Part shown: positions 8,061-16,612 of the stretch, one piece after another
How positions within the stretch are numbered: position 1 is the first letter of the stretch
How the letters are laid out: every line of letters begins with the position of its first letter
Assembly: GCF_041102775.1 (NCBI RefSeq)
Contig: NZ_JBGCUO010000001.1
Location: 2,232,001 to 2,296,000, forward strand
Source: Alcanivorax sp. REN37
GTDB lineage: Bacteria > Pseudomonadota > Gammaproteobacteria > Pseudomonadales > Alcanivoracaceae
DNA length: 64,000 nucleotides
Reading direction: 5' to 3'
Notes under the pieces: model-generated
The model's database searches: none
Seen by the model: only the letters and a program-made list of their open reading frames with translations
Told to the model about the DNA's origin: nothing
Translations under genes and position numbers: made by a program

Positions 8061-9026
8061 TCAGGCGCTGTAGTGCCAGTATCCCGGCTGGGACGACGAC
8101 ACCTCACCCGCCTGCTGTAAATGCCGCAGGATGGCATATAGCTGCCCGGCTTTGAGCAGGAAGTTGCCCTCATTGCCGCGCGCGCCCAGCAGCTGTTCGA
8201 GCAGCTGCTCAATCCGCCAATCCCGCTGCTGTATGAACAGCTCACGAGTGCGCCCAAGCCGACCGCGATGGAACGTCAGCAACTGCTCGCAGCGCTCGGC
8301 GTAGTTGTCGAAGGGATCACCATGAGCCGGGTAAGCCCAAGCCACAGGCAATGCCGCCAGTCGCGCCACACTGCGCAGGTAATCGCCCAATGCGTCGTGC
8401 TCCATGCTGTACCAGATGCTGACATTGGGACGGATCCCGGGCAGCACTTGGTCGCCGGTGATCAAGCGCTGCTGTTGCGGTTGGTGCAGCAACAGGTTGC
8501 AGATGGTATGGCCTTCGCCGCCCTCCAGACTCCAGCGCGTGCCATTAATGGTCAGGCTGTCGCCGGGGGCCAGCGTGACCACCTCGCCGGTCATCAGCGG
8601 ATTGCCGTCACGGAACTTGGCCAACATATGCACCGCCAATTGCTGCTGTGGCGGCTCGGCACCCCAGCCGGCAAAGAAGGCTTTGATCTGCTCCGGCTGC
8701 TCGGTGGCGCGTGCCCAGATCCGCTGCATCCAATCCCATTCCGCGGCCGCCAGCAGCACCGGCGCACCGGTCTGCGCCGACAGCCAAGCAGCACTGCCGC
8801 TGTGATCAGGATGGGTGTGGGTAAGGAAAATACGGCTGATGCCGCCGCCCAGTTCCGGCGAGGCGAGAAACTGCTGCCATACCGCGCGGGTCGGCTCATC
8901 GTGGCGACCGCAGTCGACCACGAACCAGCCATCGCCATCGCGCAGCAAGTAACTGTTAACGTGTTGCGGCGGGAATGACACTGGCAGCCGCAGGCGGCCG
9001 AGGTCCGGAGCAAGCATTTCAAACAT
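8061..9026 (-). CDS. metallo-beta-lactamase-fold hydrolase
   Basis: About 321 residues. The zinc-binding signature T-H-T-H-P-D-H is at residues 69-75, followed by GGEGHTICNL (third His), ITGDQVLP (bridging Asp) and YPAHGDP (last His), so a dinuclear metal site is complete. A winged-helix-like C-terminal part (about 235-321) resembles LACTB2-type and related hydrolases. Likely substrates are thioesters, phosphodiesters or lactones; not resolvable. Starts ATG 9026 and GTG 9038 are both possible and neither has a clear ribosome site. It follows the short-chain dehydrogenase gene after 53 bases on the same strand, so co-transcription and a role in acyl-thioester metabolism are plausible. Confidence 0.85.
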   Translation of the reverse strand: MFEMLAPDLGRLRLPVSFPPQHVNSYLLRDGDGWFVVDCGRHDEPTRAVWQQFLASPELGGGISRIFLTHTHPDHSGSAAWLSAQTGAPVLLAAAEWDWMQRIWARATEQPEQIKAFFAGWGAEPPQQQLAVHMLAKFRDGNPLMTGEVVTLAPGDSLTINGTRWSLEGGEGHTICNLLLHQPQQQRLITGDQVLPGIRPNVSIWYSMEHDALGDYLRSVARLAALPVAWAYPAHGDPFDNYAERCEQLLTFHRGRLGRTRELFIQQRDWRIEQLLEQLLGARGNEGNFLLKAGQLYAILRHLQQAGEVSSSQPGYWHYSA

Positions 9027-9079
9027 GGCGCTGTTCACGGCACCGGTAGCCGGTGCCGTGCCTGGTCAGTGTGCGGCCC

Positions 9080-9850
9080 TCAACGGGGCTGCATGCGGAT
9101 GCCACCATCTAGGCGGATGGTCTCGCCGTTCAGGAAGCTGTTTTCAACGATGTGGCACACCAGCGCCGCGTATTCCGGCGGATGGCCGAGGCGTTTGGGA
9201 AACTGGGTCATTTCGATCAGCGGCATTTTCACCTTGTCCGGCGCCGCGTTCATCAGCGGGGTATTAAAAATGCCCGGCGCGATGGTGTTGCAGCGGATCC
9301 CCATCGCGGCCAAGTCACGGGCGATCGGCAACGTCATGCCGACCACGCCGCCTTTGGTGGCGGCATAAGCCACTTGGCCGACCTGGCCGTCGAACGCCGC
9401 CACCGACGCGGTGTTGATGATCACGCCGCGCTCGTTGTCCTGGTTCGGCTCGTTGTCGGCCATCGCCGCCGCCGCCAGACGCAGCACATTGAAGGTGCCG
9501 ATCAGATTGATCTTCACCACCGTTTCAAACACGCCCAAGTCGTGGGGCACATTGTCACGGCCGACGGTGCGCATGGCGGAGCCGACGCCGGCACAGTTAA
9601 CGCAGATATGGATGGCGCCGAAGCGCTCACGGGTGGCCGCAATTGCCGCCGCCACTGACTCGGCACTAGTCACATCACAGCTGACGAACGCGCCCTGGTC
9701 GCCCAGTTCTGCGGCGGCTTGGCCACCGCGCTCTGCATCACGGTCTAGAATCATCACCCGCGCACCACGCGCCACCAGCGCGTCGGCGGTGGCACGCCCG
9801 AGACCCGATGCGCCGCCGGTGATGACGGTCACTTTATTGTTCAAATCCAT
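9080..9850 (-). CDS. short-chain dehydrogenase, 3-hydroxyacyl-CoA dehydrogenase type II-like
   Basis: 256-residue NAD-dependent SDR. The cofactor motif TGGASGLG is at 11-18, NCAG (the NNAG position) at 85-88, and the catalytic Ser149, Tyr162 and Lys166 (YAATK) are present. The long stretch after NCAG with VGRDNVPHDLGVF and the C-terminal FLNGETIRLDGGIRM match HSD10-type (3-hydroxy-2-methylbutyryl-CoA) dehydrogenases, used in beta-oxidation of branched or ordinary acyl-CoAs. Start ATG 9850 has AGGAG six bases upstream. It is divergent from a hotdog thioesterase gene and upstream of the MBL-fold gene, consistent with acyl-CoA turnover. Confidence 0.88.
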   Translation of the reverse strand: MDLNNKVTVITGGASGLGRATADALVARGARVMILDRDAERGGQAAAELGDQGAFVSCDVTSAESVAAAIAATRERFGAIHICVNCAGVGSAMRTVGRDNVPHDLGVFETVVKINLIGTFNVLRLAAAAMADNEPNQDNERGVIINTASVAAFDGQVGQVAYAATKGGVVGMTLPIARDLAAMGIRCNTIAPGIFNTPLMNAAPDKVKMPLIEMTQFPKRLGHPPEYAALVCHIVENSFLNGETIRLDGGIRMQPR

Positions 9851-10109
9851 GTTGGCTCCTGGAGGCTTGGCTAACACGCAGAGGCGCTCAAGCGCCGCTG
9901 ACTGACAAGTCGTGCACTGGAGTATAGCCAGCCCCCGGGAGCACGCCATTACCGAACCGCTCAATTTCGATTGGCCGCCGGGCGGCTTGGTCAAGGCGAC
10001 ATCGCCGCCTGACACCATGACTCCAGCACCGCTATACTCTGGCGCTGTGATGCCGGTCACGGTGACCGGATGCTTCCATCATCCAACGCCCGCTGGGGGA
10101 GACACCTGG

Positions 10110-10655
10110 ATGTTCGAGTTGATCAGCGCGGCCATGCGCAGAAAAAAAACGCCCACCCATGGCCTGTTCGATACCGTCAGCATGGACTTCCGAGTCGGCA
10201 TGTTTGATCTGGATATCAACCTGCATCTGAACAACGCCAAGTACCTTAAGTTTATGGACCGTTGCCGGCTTGAACATGCGGTGTCCACCGGCCTGCTCAA
10301 CGAGATGATCAAGGCCCGCTGCAATGCCGTGGTGGCCAACACCGAGGTCGCCTACGTGCGCGAGCTGCGTCCTTACCAGCAGTTCACGGTGCGCACCCGC
10401 ATCATGGGCTGGGACGACAAGTACGTGTATTACGATCAGCGCTTCGAGTCACAAGGCAAACTGCACACCCACGCCATGCTGCGCTTGGTGAACATGTACG
10501 GCGGCAAGGCCATCAGCCCGCAGGCGGTGCAGGAAATGACCGGGCTGAACCAAAGCTCGCCGGCGTTGCCGGAGTATGTGGAACAGTGGAAGCGCCTGCT
10601 GCAAACCAAACGCCGTTATGCGGAAAGTGACCAGGAGCTGCCCGCTGATTTCTGA
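10110..10655 (+). CDS. hotdog-fold acyl-CoA thioesterase family protein
   Basis: 181 residues, 4-hydroxybenzoyl-CoA thioesterase-like (4HBT_2 type). The active-site region D-L-D-I-N-L-H-L-N-N-A-K-Y (33-45) matches the D-x-N-x-H-x-N-N-x-x-Y signature. The family hydrolyses acyl-CoA or acyl-ACP thioesters in the cytosol; the preferred chain is unknown. ATG 10110 was chosen with a GGGGGAG box upstream; an in-frame longer version from 9912 would run through the divergent promoter and has no family-like sequence. It is divergent from the short-chain dehydrogenase gene. Confidence 0.85.
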   Translation: MFELISAAMRRKKTPTHGLFDTVSMDFRVGMFDLDINLHLNNAKYLKFMDRCRLEHAVSTGLLNEMIKARCNAVVANTEVAYVRELRPYQQFTVRTRIMGWDDKYVYYDQRFESQGKLHTHAMLRLVNMYGGKAISPQAVQEMTGLNQSSPALPEYVEQWKRLLQTKRRYAESDQELPADF

Positions 10656-10664
10656 TTGACGCTT

Positions 10665-10686
10665 GCGGGCCGCACCGGCGGCCCGC
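10665..10686 (+). terminator. strong GC hairpin after the thioesterase gene
   Basis: Perfect eight-base stem GCGGGCCG / CGGCCCGC with a six-base loop, 10 bases past the stop. No T run follows, so it may only attenuate or protect the 3' end. Confidence 0.4.
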
Positions 10687-10718
10687 GCTAGGATTCCCAC
10701 CGGCAACAGGATGTCGCC

Positions 10719-11006
10719 ATGCGTACCGTCGTACTGCTCTCTGTTCTTTCTTGCTCAGCCCTGCTCGGCGCCTGCACCCACGATCCCACCGACCCATTGC
10801 CCGTTTCCAGTCAGCGCGTCGCCGCAGTGGAGCACCTGTTCCCATCACTGCAACAACTGCATCGCGATGTGCGCACCGGCGAAACGGTGCTGCAAATCCA
10901 TCCCTCGGACATGCAGGCGCCGGACTTGCAGGGCCGCATGGATGCCGCTGCACAAATTCTCGGCAGCCCGGTGCGTTTGCAGGTACTCAACGGCCCAACC
11001 CGCTAG
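10719..11006 (+). CDS. small predicted lipoprotein (95 aa)
   Basis: The N-terminus has a short charged start, a hydrophobic core and a lipobox L-L-G-A-C with Cys19, so export and lipid anchoring are expected. The mature part is short, mixed helix, without known motif. Start ATG 10719 has only an AGG box in front. It lies between the thioesterase and DUF1289 genes on the same strand, 33 bases before the latter. Function unknown. Confidence 0.75.
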   Translation: MRTVVLLSVLSCSALLGACTHDPTDPLPVSSQRVAAVEHLFPSLQQLHRDVRTGETVLQIHPSDMQAPDLQGRMDAAAQILGSPVRLQVLNGPTR

Positions 11007-11039
11007 AGAGTCAGGGGGGGCTTTGGTACCCTTGCGGCC

Positions 11040-11558
11040 ATGGCCGACCATCCCCCCTCCTCTTCCGTGACCCGTGTACGCACGCCTTGCATTGGCGTGT
11101 GTTCGACCGTATTCGGCGACAGTGTCTGCCGTGGCTGCAAACGCTTTGCCCATGAAGTGGTGAACTGGAACGCCTATAGCGACGACGAAAAGGACATTGT
11201 CTGGCGCCGCCTGAACAGCCTGCTAAAACTGGTTGTCAGCAATTACTTCAAAGTGCTCGACTCAAGCCTGCTGCGCCAAGGCATGGACTACCAAAACTTG
11301 CGGTTCCAATCAGAGCTGTCGCCAGAAGGCTGGGTGCCGGACTTGCTAAAAGCCGCTGGGCGCCAAGCCATCCGCTATCAGGACTTCGGCTTGCAGCCGC
11401 TGTTCGATCCGGCCTCGCACAGCCCGCGCGAACTGTATGACCGTATCAGCCATGAACTGTACGAGTTGTCGCGCGCCCACCTTGACCGTGCCCGCCAAGC
11501 CCAGCGGATTCCGCTGCTGGTGGAAGCGGTGGCACGCGAATTGGACACGCCCTCCTAG
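11040..11558 (+). CDS. DUF1289 domain protein with helical C-terminal extension
   Basis: 172 residues. The first 50 carry P-C-I-G-V-C-S and C-R-G-C-K-R-F-x-x-E-V-x-x-W, the four-cysteine pattern of DUF1289, probably a small metal-binding module. Typical DUF1289 proteins are about 60-90 residues; here about 110 further residues follow, mostly helical and without a name. Role unknown. ATG 11040 is taken; no strong ribosome site is visible (GGCCATGGCC context). The stop is followed by a 210-base AT-rich region. Confidence 0.8.
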   Translation: MADHPPSSSVTRVRTPCIGVCSTVFGDSVCRGCKRFAHEVVNWNAYSDDEKDIVWRRLNSLLKLVVSNYFKVLDSSLLRQGMDYQNLRFQSELSPEGWVPDLLKAAGRQAIRYQDFGLQPLFDPASHSPRELYDRISHELYELSRAHLDRARQAQRIPLLVEAVARELDTPS

Positions 11559-11559
11559 A

Positions 11560-11771
11560 ATTGTCAGACAGCTTTCGCCCCTTTGCGCCCAAAGGCTGAC
11601 TTCAATTTTTATCCATTAATTATCAAATACTTAGGTTAATTACTGACTAAAACTCACCGGTCAGCGGTGCAAAATGTCAATCCCCTGTGCTTGCGAATGC
11701 GATCTGGCGCTGGATTTCAGCCGCCGCAACGATACCATCGAGCAATGTCACAATAATTAGAGGAACACCCC
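11560..11771. promoter_or_regulatory. AT-rich promoter-like region before the PF10118 gene
   Basis: Bases 11600-11645 are much richer in A and T than the surroundings, with related words TTAATTATC and TTAATTAC 25 bases apart. It is the probable promoter and regulator zone for the gene starting at 11772. No defined -35/-10 pair is claimed. Confidence 0.35.
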
Positions 11772-12635
11772 ATGAGCGTGAGCATCCTGCCAACCCGTCG
11801 CGATCTGAAATTCGGCCTGCCCGCCGAGAAGGCCGTTGATTGGCACTACGCCGGCATGCACGTTTCCCAGTTTTACAACACGCTGAGCCTGTTCTTCCCG
11901 GTGGGCGAGCGCTTCTTCATCGACTCGGTACGCAACTACCGCGACCAAATTACCGATCCCGAATTGAAGCAGGCCGTCACCGCGTTTATCGGCCAAGAAG
12001 CCATGCACAGCCGTGAGCACGCCGAACTGAACGACCTGCTGCATGCCGCTGGCGTACCAGTGGAGGCCCAAGAAGCATTCGTGCTGGCCTTGCTCAAAGG
12101 TGTGCAGAAGTACACGCCGCAGTCTGTTCAACTGGCTGCAACCGTAGCGCTAGAGCACCTCACCGCCATCCTTGCAGATGCCCTGCTCCGCAACCCAGCC
12201 TTGCTGGGCGAGGACTCCGATGAGAAGTTCGTGGGCCTGTGGAACTGGCACGCGCTGGAAGAGACCGAACACAAAGCAGTGGCCTTCGATGTGTACACCA
12301 CGGTGATGGGCAAGACCCTGACCGCCTATGGCCTGCGCACCAGCATGCTGGTGCTATCCACCTCGGTGTTCTTGGCGCTGCAATACGCGTTCTACTTCGA
12401 AAACGTACGCCGCAAAGGCGGTTTGCTGAATGTGAAGGGCTGGGTCACGTCGCTGCGTTACCAATGGGGCCGCAAAGGGGGCTTCAGCCAATCCGTTCTC
12501 AACTGGCTGGACTGGTTCAAGCCAGGCTTCCATCCCTGGGACCATGACAACCGCGCGCTGCTGGAAAACGTCGATGCCCTGCTGGCACCGATCCTGGAAG
12601 ACAACGCCAAGCGCAAAAAAACCAAGGCGGCCTGA
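11772..12635 (+). CDS. predicted metal-dependent hydrolase of the PF10118 family
   Basis: 287 residues. The pattern F-I-G-Q-E-A-M-H-x-x-E-H (near 75-86) and A-L-E-E-T-E-H-K-A-V-A-F-D (near 160-172), with an extra Glu in A-L-E-H-L-T between them, is that of a ferritin-like di-metal four-helix bundle. PF10118 is annotated as a metal-dependent hydrolase, without a proven reaction. A hydrophobic stretch near 190-215 could touch the membrane and the C-terminus is lysine-rich. ATG 11772 follows GAGGA. It is a monocistronic unit with its own AT-rich upstream region and a strong terminator. Confidence 0.82.
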   Translation: MSVSILPTRRDLKFGLPAEKAVDWHYAGMHVSQFYNTLSLFFPVGERFFIDSVRNYRDQITDPELKQAVTAFIGQEAMHSREHAELNDLLHAAGVPVEAQEAFVLALLKGVQKYTPQSVQLAATVALEHLTAILADALLRNPALLGEDSDEKFVGLWNWHALEETEHKAVAFDVYTTVMGKTLTAYGLRTSMLVLSTSVFLALQYAFYFENVRRKGGLLNVKGWVTSLRYQWGRKGGFSQSVLNWLDWFKPGFHPWDHDNRALLENVDALLAPILEDNAKRKKTKAA

Positions 12636-12663
12636 TTTTTTTCTGCTGTACGACTCTCCGTTC

Positions 12664-12692
12664 AAAGGTCACCGCAAGGTGACCTTTTTTTT
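12664..12692 (+). terminator. intrinsic terminator of the PF10118 gene
   Basis: Stem AAAGGTCACC / GGTGACCTTT with a GCAA tetraloop followed by a T run, 28 bases past the stop. Confidence 0.9.
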
Positions 12693-12794
12693 CACGCGCC
12701 ACTCACCCAAATTGGCCCGCCCATTCATCGTCGGACCGGGCTGTGCACGGTATGGTGAGCGGTGTTCTGCATTTTTTCCTGCGAGGATTTTTAC

Positions 12795-13688
12795 GTGACC
12801 AGTGTGACGGCCCATCTCTTTCGACAAGTCAGCCGCCGGCTGATCAAACGCAACGGTCTCAACAGCGATCAGCTGGTGCGTCATCTGCGCAAGCAATTCA
12901 ATCATCCCCCGGGCCTGACGCTGCTACCGCGCGGCATCCGCCATCACCGCATCGACACCGACGGTTTCCGTGGCGATGTGATTGCCGTGGCCAATCCACA
13001 GCGCGCGATCCTGTATTTCCACGGCGGCGCCTACATGGCCGGCACCCCGCGCACCTACCACAACATGGCCGGGCGGCTGGCCAAAGCGCTTAACGCAGCG
13101 GTGTACCTGCCGGTCTATCCGTTTGCCCCCGAGCATCCGTTCCCGGCCGCCGTGAACAGTTGCTTGCAGGCCTACCGCTGGCTGCTCGACGAGGGCTACG
13201 ATCCAGCCAAAATTGCTATCGGTGGCGACTCCGCCGGCGGCGGTTTGACGCTGTCGACGCTGCTGAACATCAAGCAAGAAGGCCTCGCTAAACCGGCCTG
13301 CGCATTTACCTTCTCCCCCGCCACCGACAGCCGCGAACAGCCGTCCGTGGCTGCCAATGACGAACGTGATGCCATGCTGTCCGCCGACATGATCCGCACC
13401 GCGTCCGAGGTCTACCTGCCGAACCCGGCTGACCGCGAGCTGCCGCTGGCCTCCCCCTGCCTTGGCGATTACAGCGGCCTCGGCCCGCTGATGATCACCG
13501 TCGACCGCACCGAATGCCTGTACGACCACGCCACCGCACTGCGCGCCAAAGCCCAAGCGGATGGGGTGCTGGTGGAATGGTTGGAGCGCGACGGCTTGCT
13601 GCACGTGTGGCCGACATTGGTTCCCTGGCTGCCAGAAGCGCGGCGCGATCTGAAGCGGGTGGCAGCGTTTCTGAAGCGCTGGCTGTAA
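12795..13688 (+). CDS. alpha/beta hydrolase, hormone-sensitive-lipase-type esterase
   Basis: 297 residues. YFHGGAY (His76-Gly-Gly) is the HSL-family oxyanion motif, GGDSAGGG carries the nucleophile Ser146, and the late segment GLLHVWP supplies the catalytic His, with an acidic residue in the MITVDRTE-LYD region. The family hydrolyses short to medium acyl esters. GTG 12795, with GAGG eight bases upstream, fits better than an in-frame ATG at 12762. No signal peptide. A run of Arg and Lys at the N-terminus (SRRLIKR) may favour membrane contact. It stands alone before the convergent tRNA gene. Confidence 0.88.
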   Translation: MTSVTAHLFRQVSRRLIKRNGLNSDQLVRHLRKQFNHPPGLTLLPRGIRHHRIDTDGFRGDVIAVANPQRAILYFHGGAYMAGTPRTYHNMAGRLAKALNAAVYLPVYPFAPEHPFPAAVNSCLQAYRWLLDEGYDPAKIAIGGDSAGGGLTLSTLLNIKQEGLAKPACAFTFSPATDSREQPSVAANDERDAMLSADMIRTASEVYLPNPADRELPLASPCLGDYSGLGPLMITVDRTECLYDHATALRAKAQADGVLVEWLERDGLLHVWPTLVPWLPEARRDLKRVAAFLKRWL

Positions 13689-13803
13689 ACCGAGCGCTAC
13701 AACCCACCCACCTTGACCAATGGCCGGCGTCGAGCCGGCCAAATGCTCCGCGGCTCTAGGTGAGCAGCGCAAGCAATCGAGCCAACGGAAAGAAGAAAGC
13801 CAT

Positions 13804-13828
13804 AAAAAAACCCGGACAACGCCGGGTT
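13804..13828 (-). terminator. terminator for tRNA-Leu transcript
   Basis: Stem AACCCGG / CCGGGTT with a short loop; on the minus strand it is followed by seven T. It lies about 70 bases past the tRNA 3' end. Confidence 0.8.
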
Positions 13829-13896
13829 CAATTCGATACTTCCGCGACACTTCTTGAGCAATCGAAAGCCAAGTGTACGCCGAAGCTGTTTTTTGA

Positions 13897-13981
13897 TGGT
13901 GCGCCAGGAGGGACTTGAACCCCCACACCTTGCGGCACTGGAACCTAAATCCAGCGTGTCTACCAATTCCACCACTAGCGC
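13897..13981 (-). tRNA. tRNA-Leu (UAG anticodon)
   Basis: 85 nt. The acceptor stem GCGCTAG pairs with CTGGCGC, the discriminator is A and CCA is encoded. The anticodon stem CTGGA/TCCAG encloses the loop TTTAGGT, so the anticodon is TAG and CUA-type leucine codons are read. The long variable arm (GCCGCAAGGTG region) is as expected for class II tRNA-Leu, and the T arm has GGTTCAAGTCC. Confidence 0.95.
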
Positions 13982-13993
13982 ATCAGGGCGGCG

Positions 13994-14022
13994 ATTGTAG
14001 CAGCGTCGCCGCCATCCTCCAA
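13994..14022 (-). promoter_or_regulatory. sigma-70-type promoter of tRNA-Leu
   Basis: On the minus strand TTGGAG (14022-14017) and TACAAT (13999-13994) are 17 bases apart, and the -10 box ends 12 bases before the tRNA 5' end. The -10 matches 5 of 6 consensus bases and the -35 only 3 of 6. Confidence 0.55.
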
Positions 14023-14029
14023 TGCTTAC

Positions 14030-14929
14030 TCAACGCCCCTGCAAAGCATCCAGACGGTTATTTACCTGCACCCGGTAGCTGTCGAACGCATTGACGGCGT
14101 CTTCCAGCTCATTGAGACGGCTGCCGACGCCACCGCGCTGGCTCTGGGTGGCCGCTACCGCCTGCAGTGCGGGCAGAATTTTGCGCAGGTCATCGAGGGT
14201 GCGCTGCTGGGTTCCCAGCCGCTGTTCCAGCTGGCCGAGGGTCTCATTGGCGAGATCGAGCTGGGTCTGTAATTGGTTGCGGGCCACCGTGGTCTGCTGC
14301 AGCGCGCTCTGCGCGGCCGCGGCTTGCTTCTGCGCCTCATCAGCGATCTTGCGCGCGTCGGTGGCAGCGGTGCGGGCTTCGCTGGCCGCCGTGCGGGCAC
14401 TGGCCAGTTCTGTGCGCAGCGCGGTCAGTGCCGTGGCCTGCTCCTTGTTGTTCTGCTCCAGTGCGGCGATGGCTTTCTGGCTGGCTTCGATGTCGGCGCG
14501 GTTACGCTTATTGGCGAGATCCCACAGCTTGCGGATTTCGTCGCCGTGGGTGGCCAGCAGTTGCTGCATCTGTTCGGCGGACTGCACACGACTCTGGTCA
14601 GCGGCGGACAACTGCGTGGCAAGGTCGCCCAGGCGGTCGCTGGATTCGTTCTGCTGGGCATGCAGCTGGCTGCGCACGTGACTGAGCTCTTGGTACACCA
14701 CATAGCCGCCCGCTACCAGCACCAGTGCCAGCAGCAACACCAACAACCACGGCCAGGGATTGCTACGACGCGCCGCTGTTGCGGTCGTTGCCGTGGCGGC
14801 GGGCTTACTGCGCTCCGGTTTCGGCGCAGTGGACGCGGCAGGCGGCGGCGCTGGACGCGCAGCGCCACGCGGTGCGTCCAACTCTAGATCCTGCAAATCG
14901 CCCATCGGCACGTCGCGTTTGTCCGTCAT
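14030..14929 (-). CDS. single-pass membrane protein with long periplasmic coiled coil
   Basis: 299 residues. The cytoplasmic N-terminus (about 1-55) is Pro/Ala-rich, one membrane helix (WPWLLVLLLALVLVAGGYVV) is near 58-78, and residues 85-280 are a nearly continuous Gln/Ala/Glu heptad coiled coil. No enzymatic motif. Such proteins often link the envelope to division or cell-wall complexes, but no specific family is recognised. ATG 14929 has AGGAG eight bases upstream. The secreted 174-residue gene lies 34 bases upstream on the same strand, so the two are probably co-transcribed. Confidence 0.8.
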   Translation of the reverse strand: MTDKRDVPMGDLQDLELDAPRGAARPAPPPAASTAPKPERSKPAATATTATAARRSNPWPWLLVLLLALVLVAGGYVVYQELSHVRSQLHAQQNESSDRLGDLATQLSAADQSRVQSAEQMQQLLATHGDEIRKLWDLANKRNRADIEASQKAIAALEQNNKEQATALTALRTELASARTAASEARTAATDARKIADEAQKQAAAAQSALQQTTVARNQLQTQLDLANETLGQLEQRLGTQQRTLDDLRKILPALQAVAATQSQRGGVGSRLNELEDAVNAFDSYRVQVNNRLDALQGR

Positions 14930-14963
14930 CCCCTGTTCTCCTGTTAATGCTGTTGCCGCGGTG

Positions 14964-15488
14964 TCAGCGGGCTTGGCGCTGTGCGTCAAACAAGCCCTGC
15001 TGCGGCGCATGATAAATCACCTCACCGGGTACGCGCTTGCCGCCCTGCGGGTTGGCCAAAAACGGCAGGAACAGCACCACCGGCCGGCCATCGCGATGAT
15101 CCACCAATGCCCACAGCCCTGGCAGTGTTTCGCCTTGTTCGGTTTTTACTTCGCTCATGCGCACCAGCCCGGCAGCCATCAGCGTTGGGTCGGTGGCGGC
15201 CTGCTGCTGCAATCGCTGCTGCAACGCCAAGGCCCACTGGTCGGAGGGCGGCGCTTGGTCGGCCTCGCCACGGTAGCCAAGCAGTTCAACCTCGTCCTCG
15301 CCGGCATGCCATTGCAGCGCGAACGGGTAAACACTGCCGGATTCTCCCACCGCTTGCAGTGCGGTGGTCATCAAACTTTCGGCCAGCCGGTTGATCACCG
15401 CGTCCGGGCTCGACGCCGGCTGCGCGTGCAGGGTGCCGGCAGCCAGCAGGCCAGACAGCAGCACTAAAGTAAGGCGGATGAGGTTCAT
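14964..15488 (-). CDS. secreted protein of unknown function (174 aa)
   Basis: The signal peptide is clear: MNLIR, then a leucine-rich core to about residue 20, with cleavage after A-H-A. The mature part is mixed and soluble; no known domain was recognised. GLWALVDHRDGRPVVLFLPF near 125 looks like a beta-rich core. It is upstream of the coiled-coil membrane gene on the same strand, so a shared envelope role is possible. The sodB terminator separates it from sodB. Confidence 0.75.
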   Translation of the reverse strand: MNLIRLTLVLLSGLLAAGTLHAQPASSPDAVINRLAESLMTTALQAVGESGSVYPFALQWHAGEDEVELLGYRGEADQAPPSDQWALALQQRLQQQAATDPTLMAAGLVRMSEVKTEQGETLPGLWALVDHRDGRPVVLFLPFLANPQGGKRVPGEVIYHAPQQGLFDAQRQAR

Positions 15489-15568
15489 GCGGTGCTCCGA
15501 TGCAGTTCTGGCAGGCTTCGACGCCGCCGCCGCGGCAGGGTTCCGGTGATGGCTGGGCAGAAAAGAAC

Positions 15569-15590
15569 AAAGCCGCCCGAAGGCGGCTTT
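15569..15590 (-). terminator. intrinsic terminator of sodB
   Basis: Stem AAAGCCGCC / GGCGGCTTT with a CGAA loop, 23 bases past the sodB stop; on the minus strand TTTGTTCTTTTC follows. Confidence 0.85.
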
Positions 15591-15613
15591 GTCGTCGGCC
15601 GAAGCCGGGACCC

Positions 15614-16192
15614 TCAGCCGAAGTTCTTGGCTGCGAAGTCCCAGTTGGCCAGCGCCCAGAATGCCTCAAGGAATTTCGGGCGCGCGTTGCGGTAGTCGAT
15701 GTAGTAGGCGTGTTCCCACACATCCACGGTCAGCAGCGCGGTTTTGCCGTCGGTCAACGGGGTGCCGGCGTTGCTGGTGTTAACGATTTCCAGACCGTTG
15801 GCGCCTTTCACCAACCAGGTCCAGCCGGAACCGAAGTTGCCGATCGCGGACTTGGTGAACTCTTCTTTGAACGCGTCAAAGGAGCCCCACTTAGCGTTGA
15901 TGGCGTCGGCCAGTGCACCGGTCGGCGCACCGCTGCCGTTCGGGGTCAGGCTGTTCCAGAAGAAGGTGTGGTTCCAAACCTGTGCAGCGTTGTTGAACAC
16001 GCCGCCCGGGCCAGCGCTCTTGATGATGTCTTCGAGCGATTTGCCTTCAAATTCAGTACCCGGCACCAGGTTGTTCAGGTTGGTGACGTAGGTCTGGTGG
16101 TGTTTGCCGTAGTGGAATTCCAGGGTTTCCTGGGACATGTGCGGCGCCAGTGCATCCTTGGCGTAAGGCAGAGCAGGAAGTTCAAAAGCCAT
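15614..16192 (-). CDS. sodB: superoxide dismutase, iron type
   Basis: Cytosolic enzyme converting superoxide to oxygen and hydrogen peroxide. The 192-residue length is typical. Metal ligands are in place: His27, His75, Asp157 and His161 ([13 protein letters not shown]). Gln71 in [11 protein letters not shown] is the outer-sphere residue position characteristic of Fe-dependent SODs, and no signal peptide is present. It is divergent from the thiolase gene across a 420-base region. sodB is commonly under iron control in proteobacteria; I did not identify a convincing Fur box here. Confidence 0.97.
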   Translation of the reverse strand: MAFELPALPYAKDALAPHMSQETLEFHYGKHHQTYVTNLNNLVPGTEFEGKSLEDIIKSAGPGGVFNNAAQVWNHTFFWNSLTPNGSGAPTGALADAINAKWGSFDAFKEEFTKSAIGNFGSGWTWLVKGANGLEIVNTSNAGTPLTDGKTALLTVDVWEHAYYIDYRNARPKFLEAFWALANWDFAAKNFG

Positions 16193-16612
16193 GATCTGTA
16201 TCCCCTGACGTGGTTCAGCTTTCTGGACCGCCGATCGCGACTGCTCGGGGTGATGCGATCAATCGCCCGGCGGCATGGGTTCTCAAGCCGTCATCCGCGG
16301 CGGCGCAAAAACCAGGCGCCGGCAGACGGGCCAGCGGTGCGCCGTCGGGCGTGGCGGCCGCTGACAGGCTGCGATGATAACAACCCGACTGCGTATCGGC
16401 CAGTTGCCGGCGATGCATCCTGACTATCGGTTGGGCAGCGCTCGCCTATGAAAAATGCCTTCACCTATAAAGACTTACATTGAATGTGCGTACCCGCGCC
16501 GGGGCGTAAAAATTCCGCCTTGGGAGGCCGCATCCGGCTGCCGTACAATGGCCGCGCTTTGGTCGTCGGTGGGCCCCTGTCCGCCGCGTCGTTTTCACCA
16601 GGAGAATAATCA
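16193..16612. promoter_or_regulatory. 420-base divergent region between sodB and thiolase
   Basis: No credible gene. It must hold both promoters. Bases 16450-16485 are locally AT-rich (TATAAAG, TTGAATG words) in front of the thiolase gene. No clear palindrome or Fur box was found by eye. Confidence 0.5.

Noticed and set aside
16193-16612. Fur box for sodB
   Set aside because: No convincing 19-base AT-rich palindrome could be seen; any call would be a guess.
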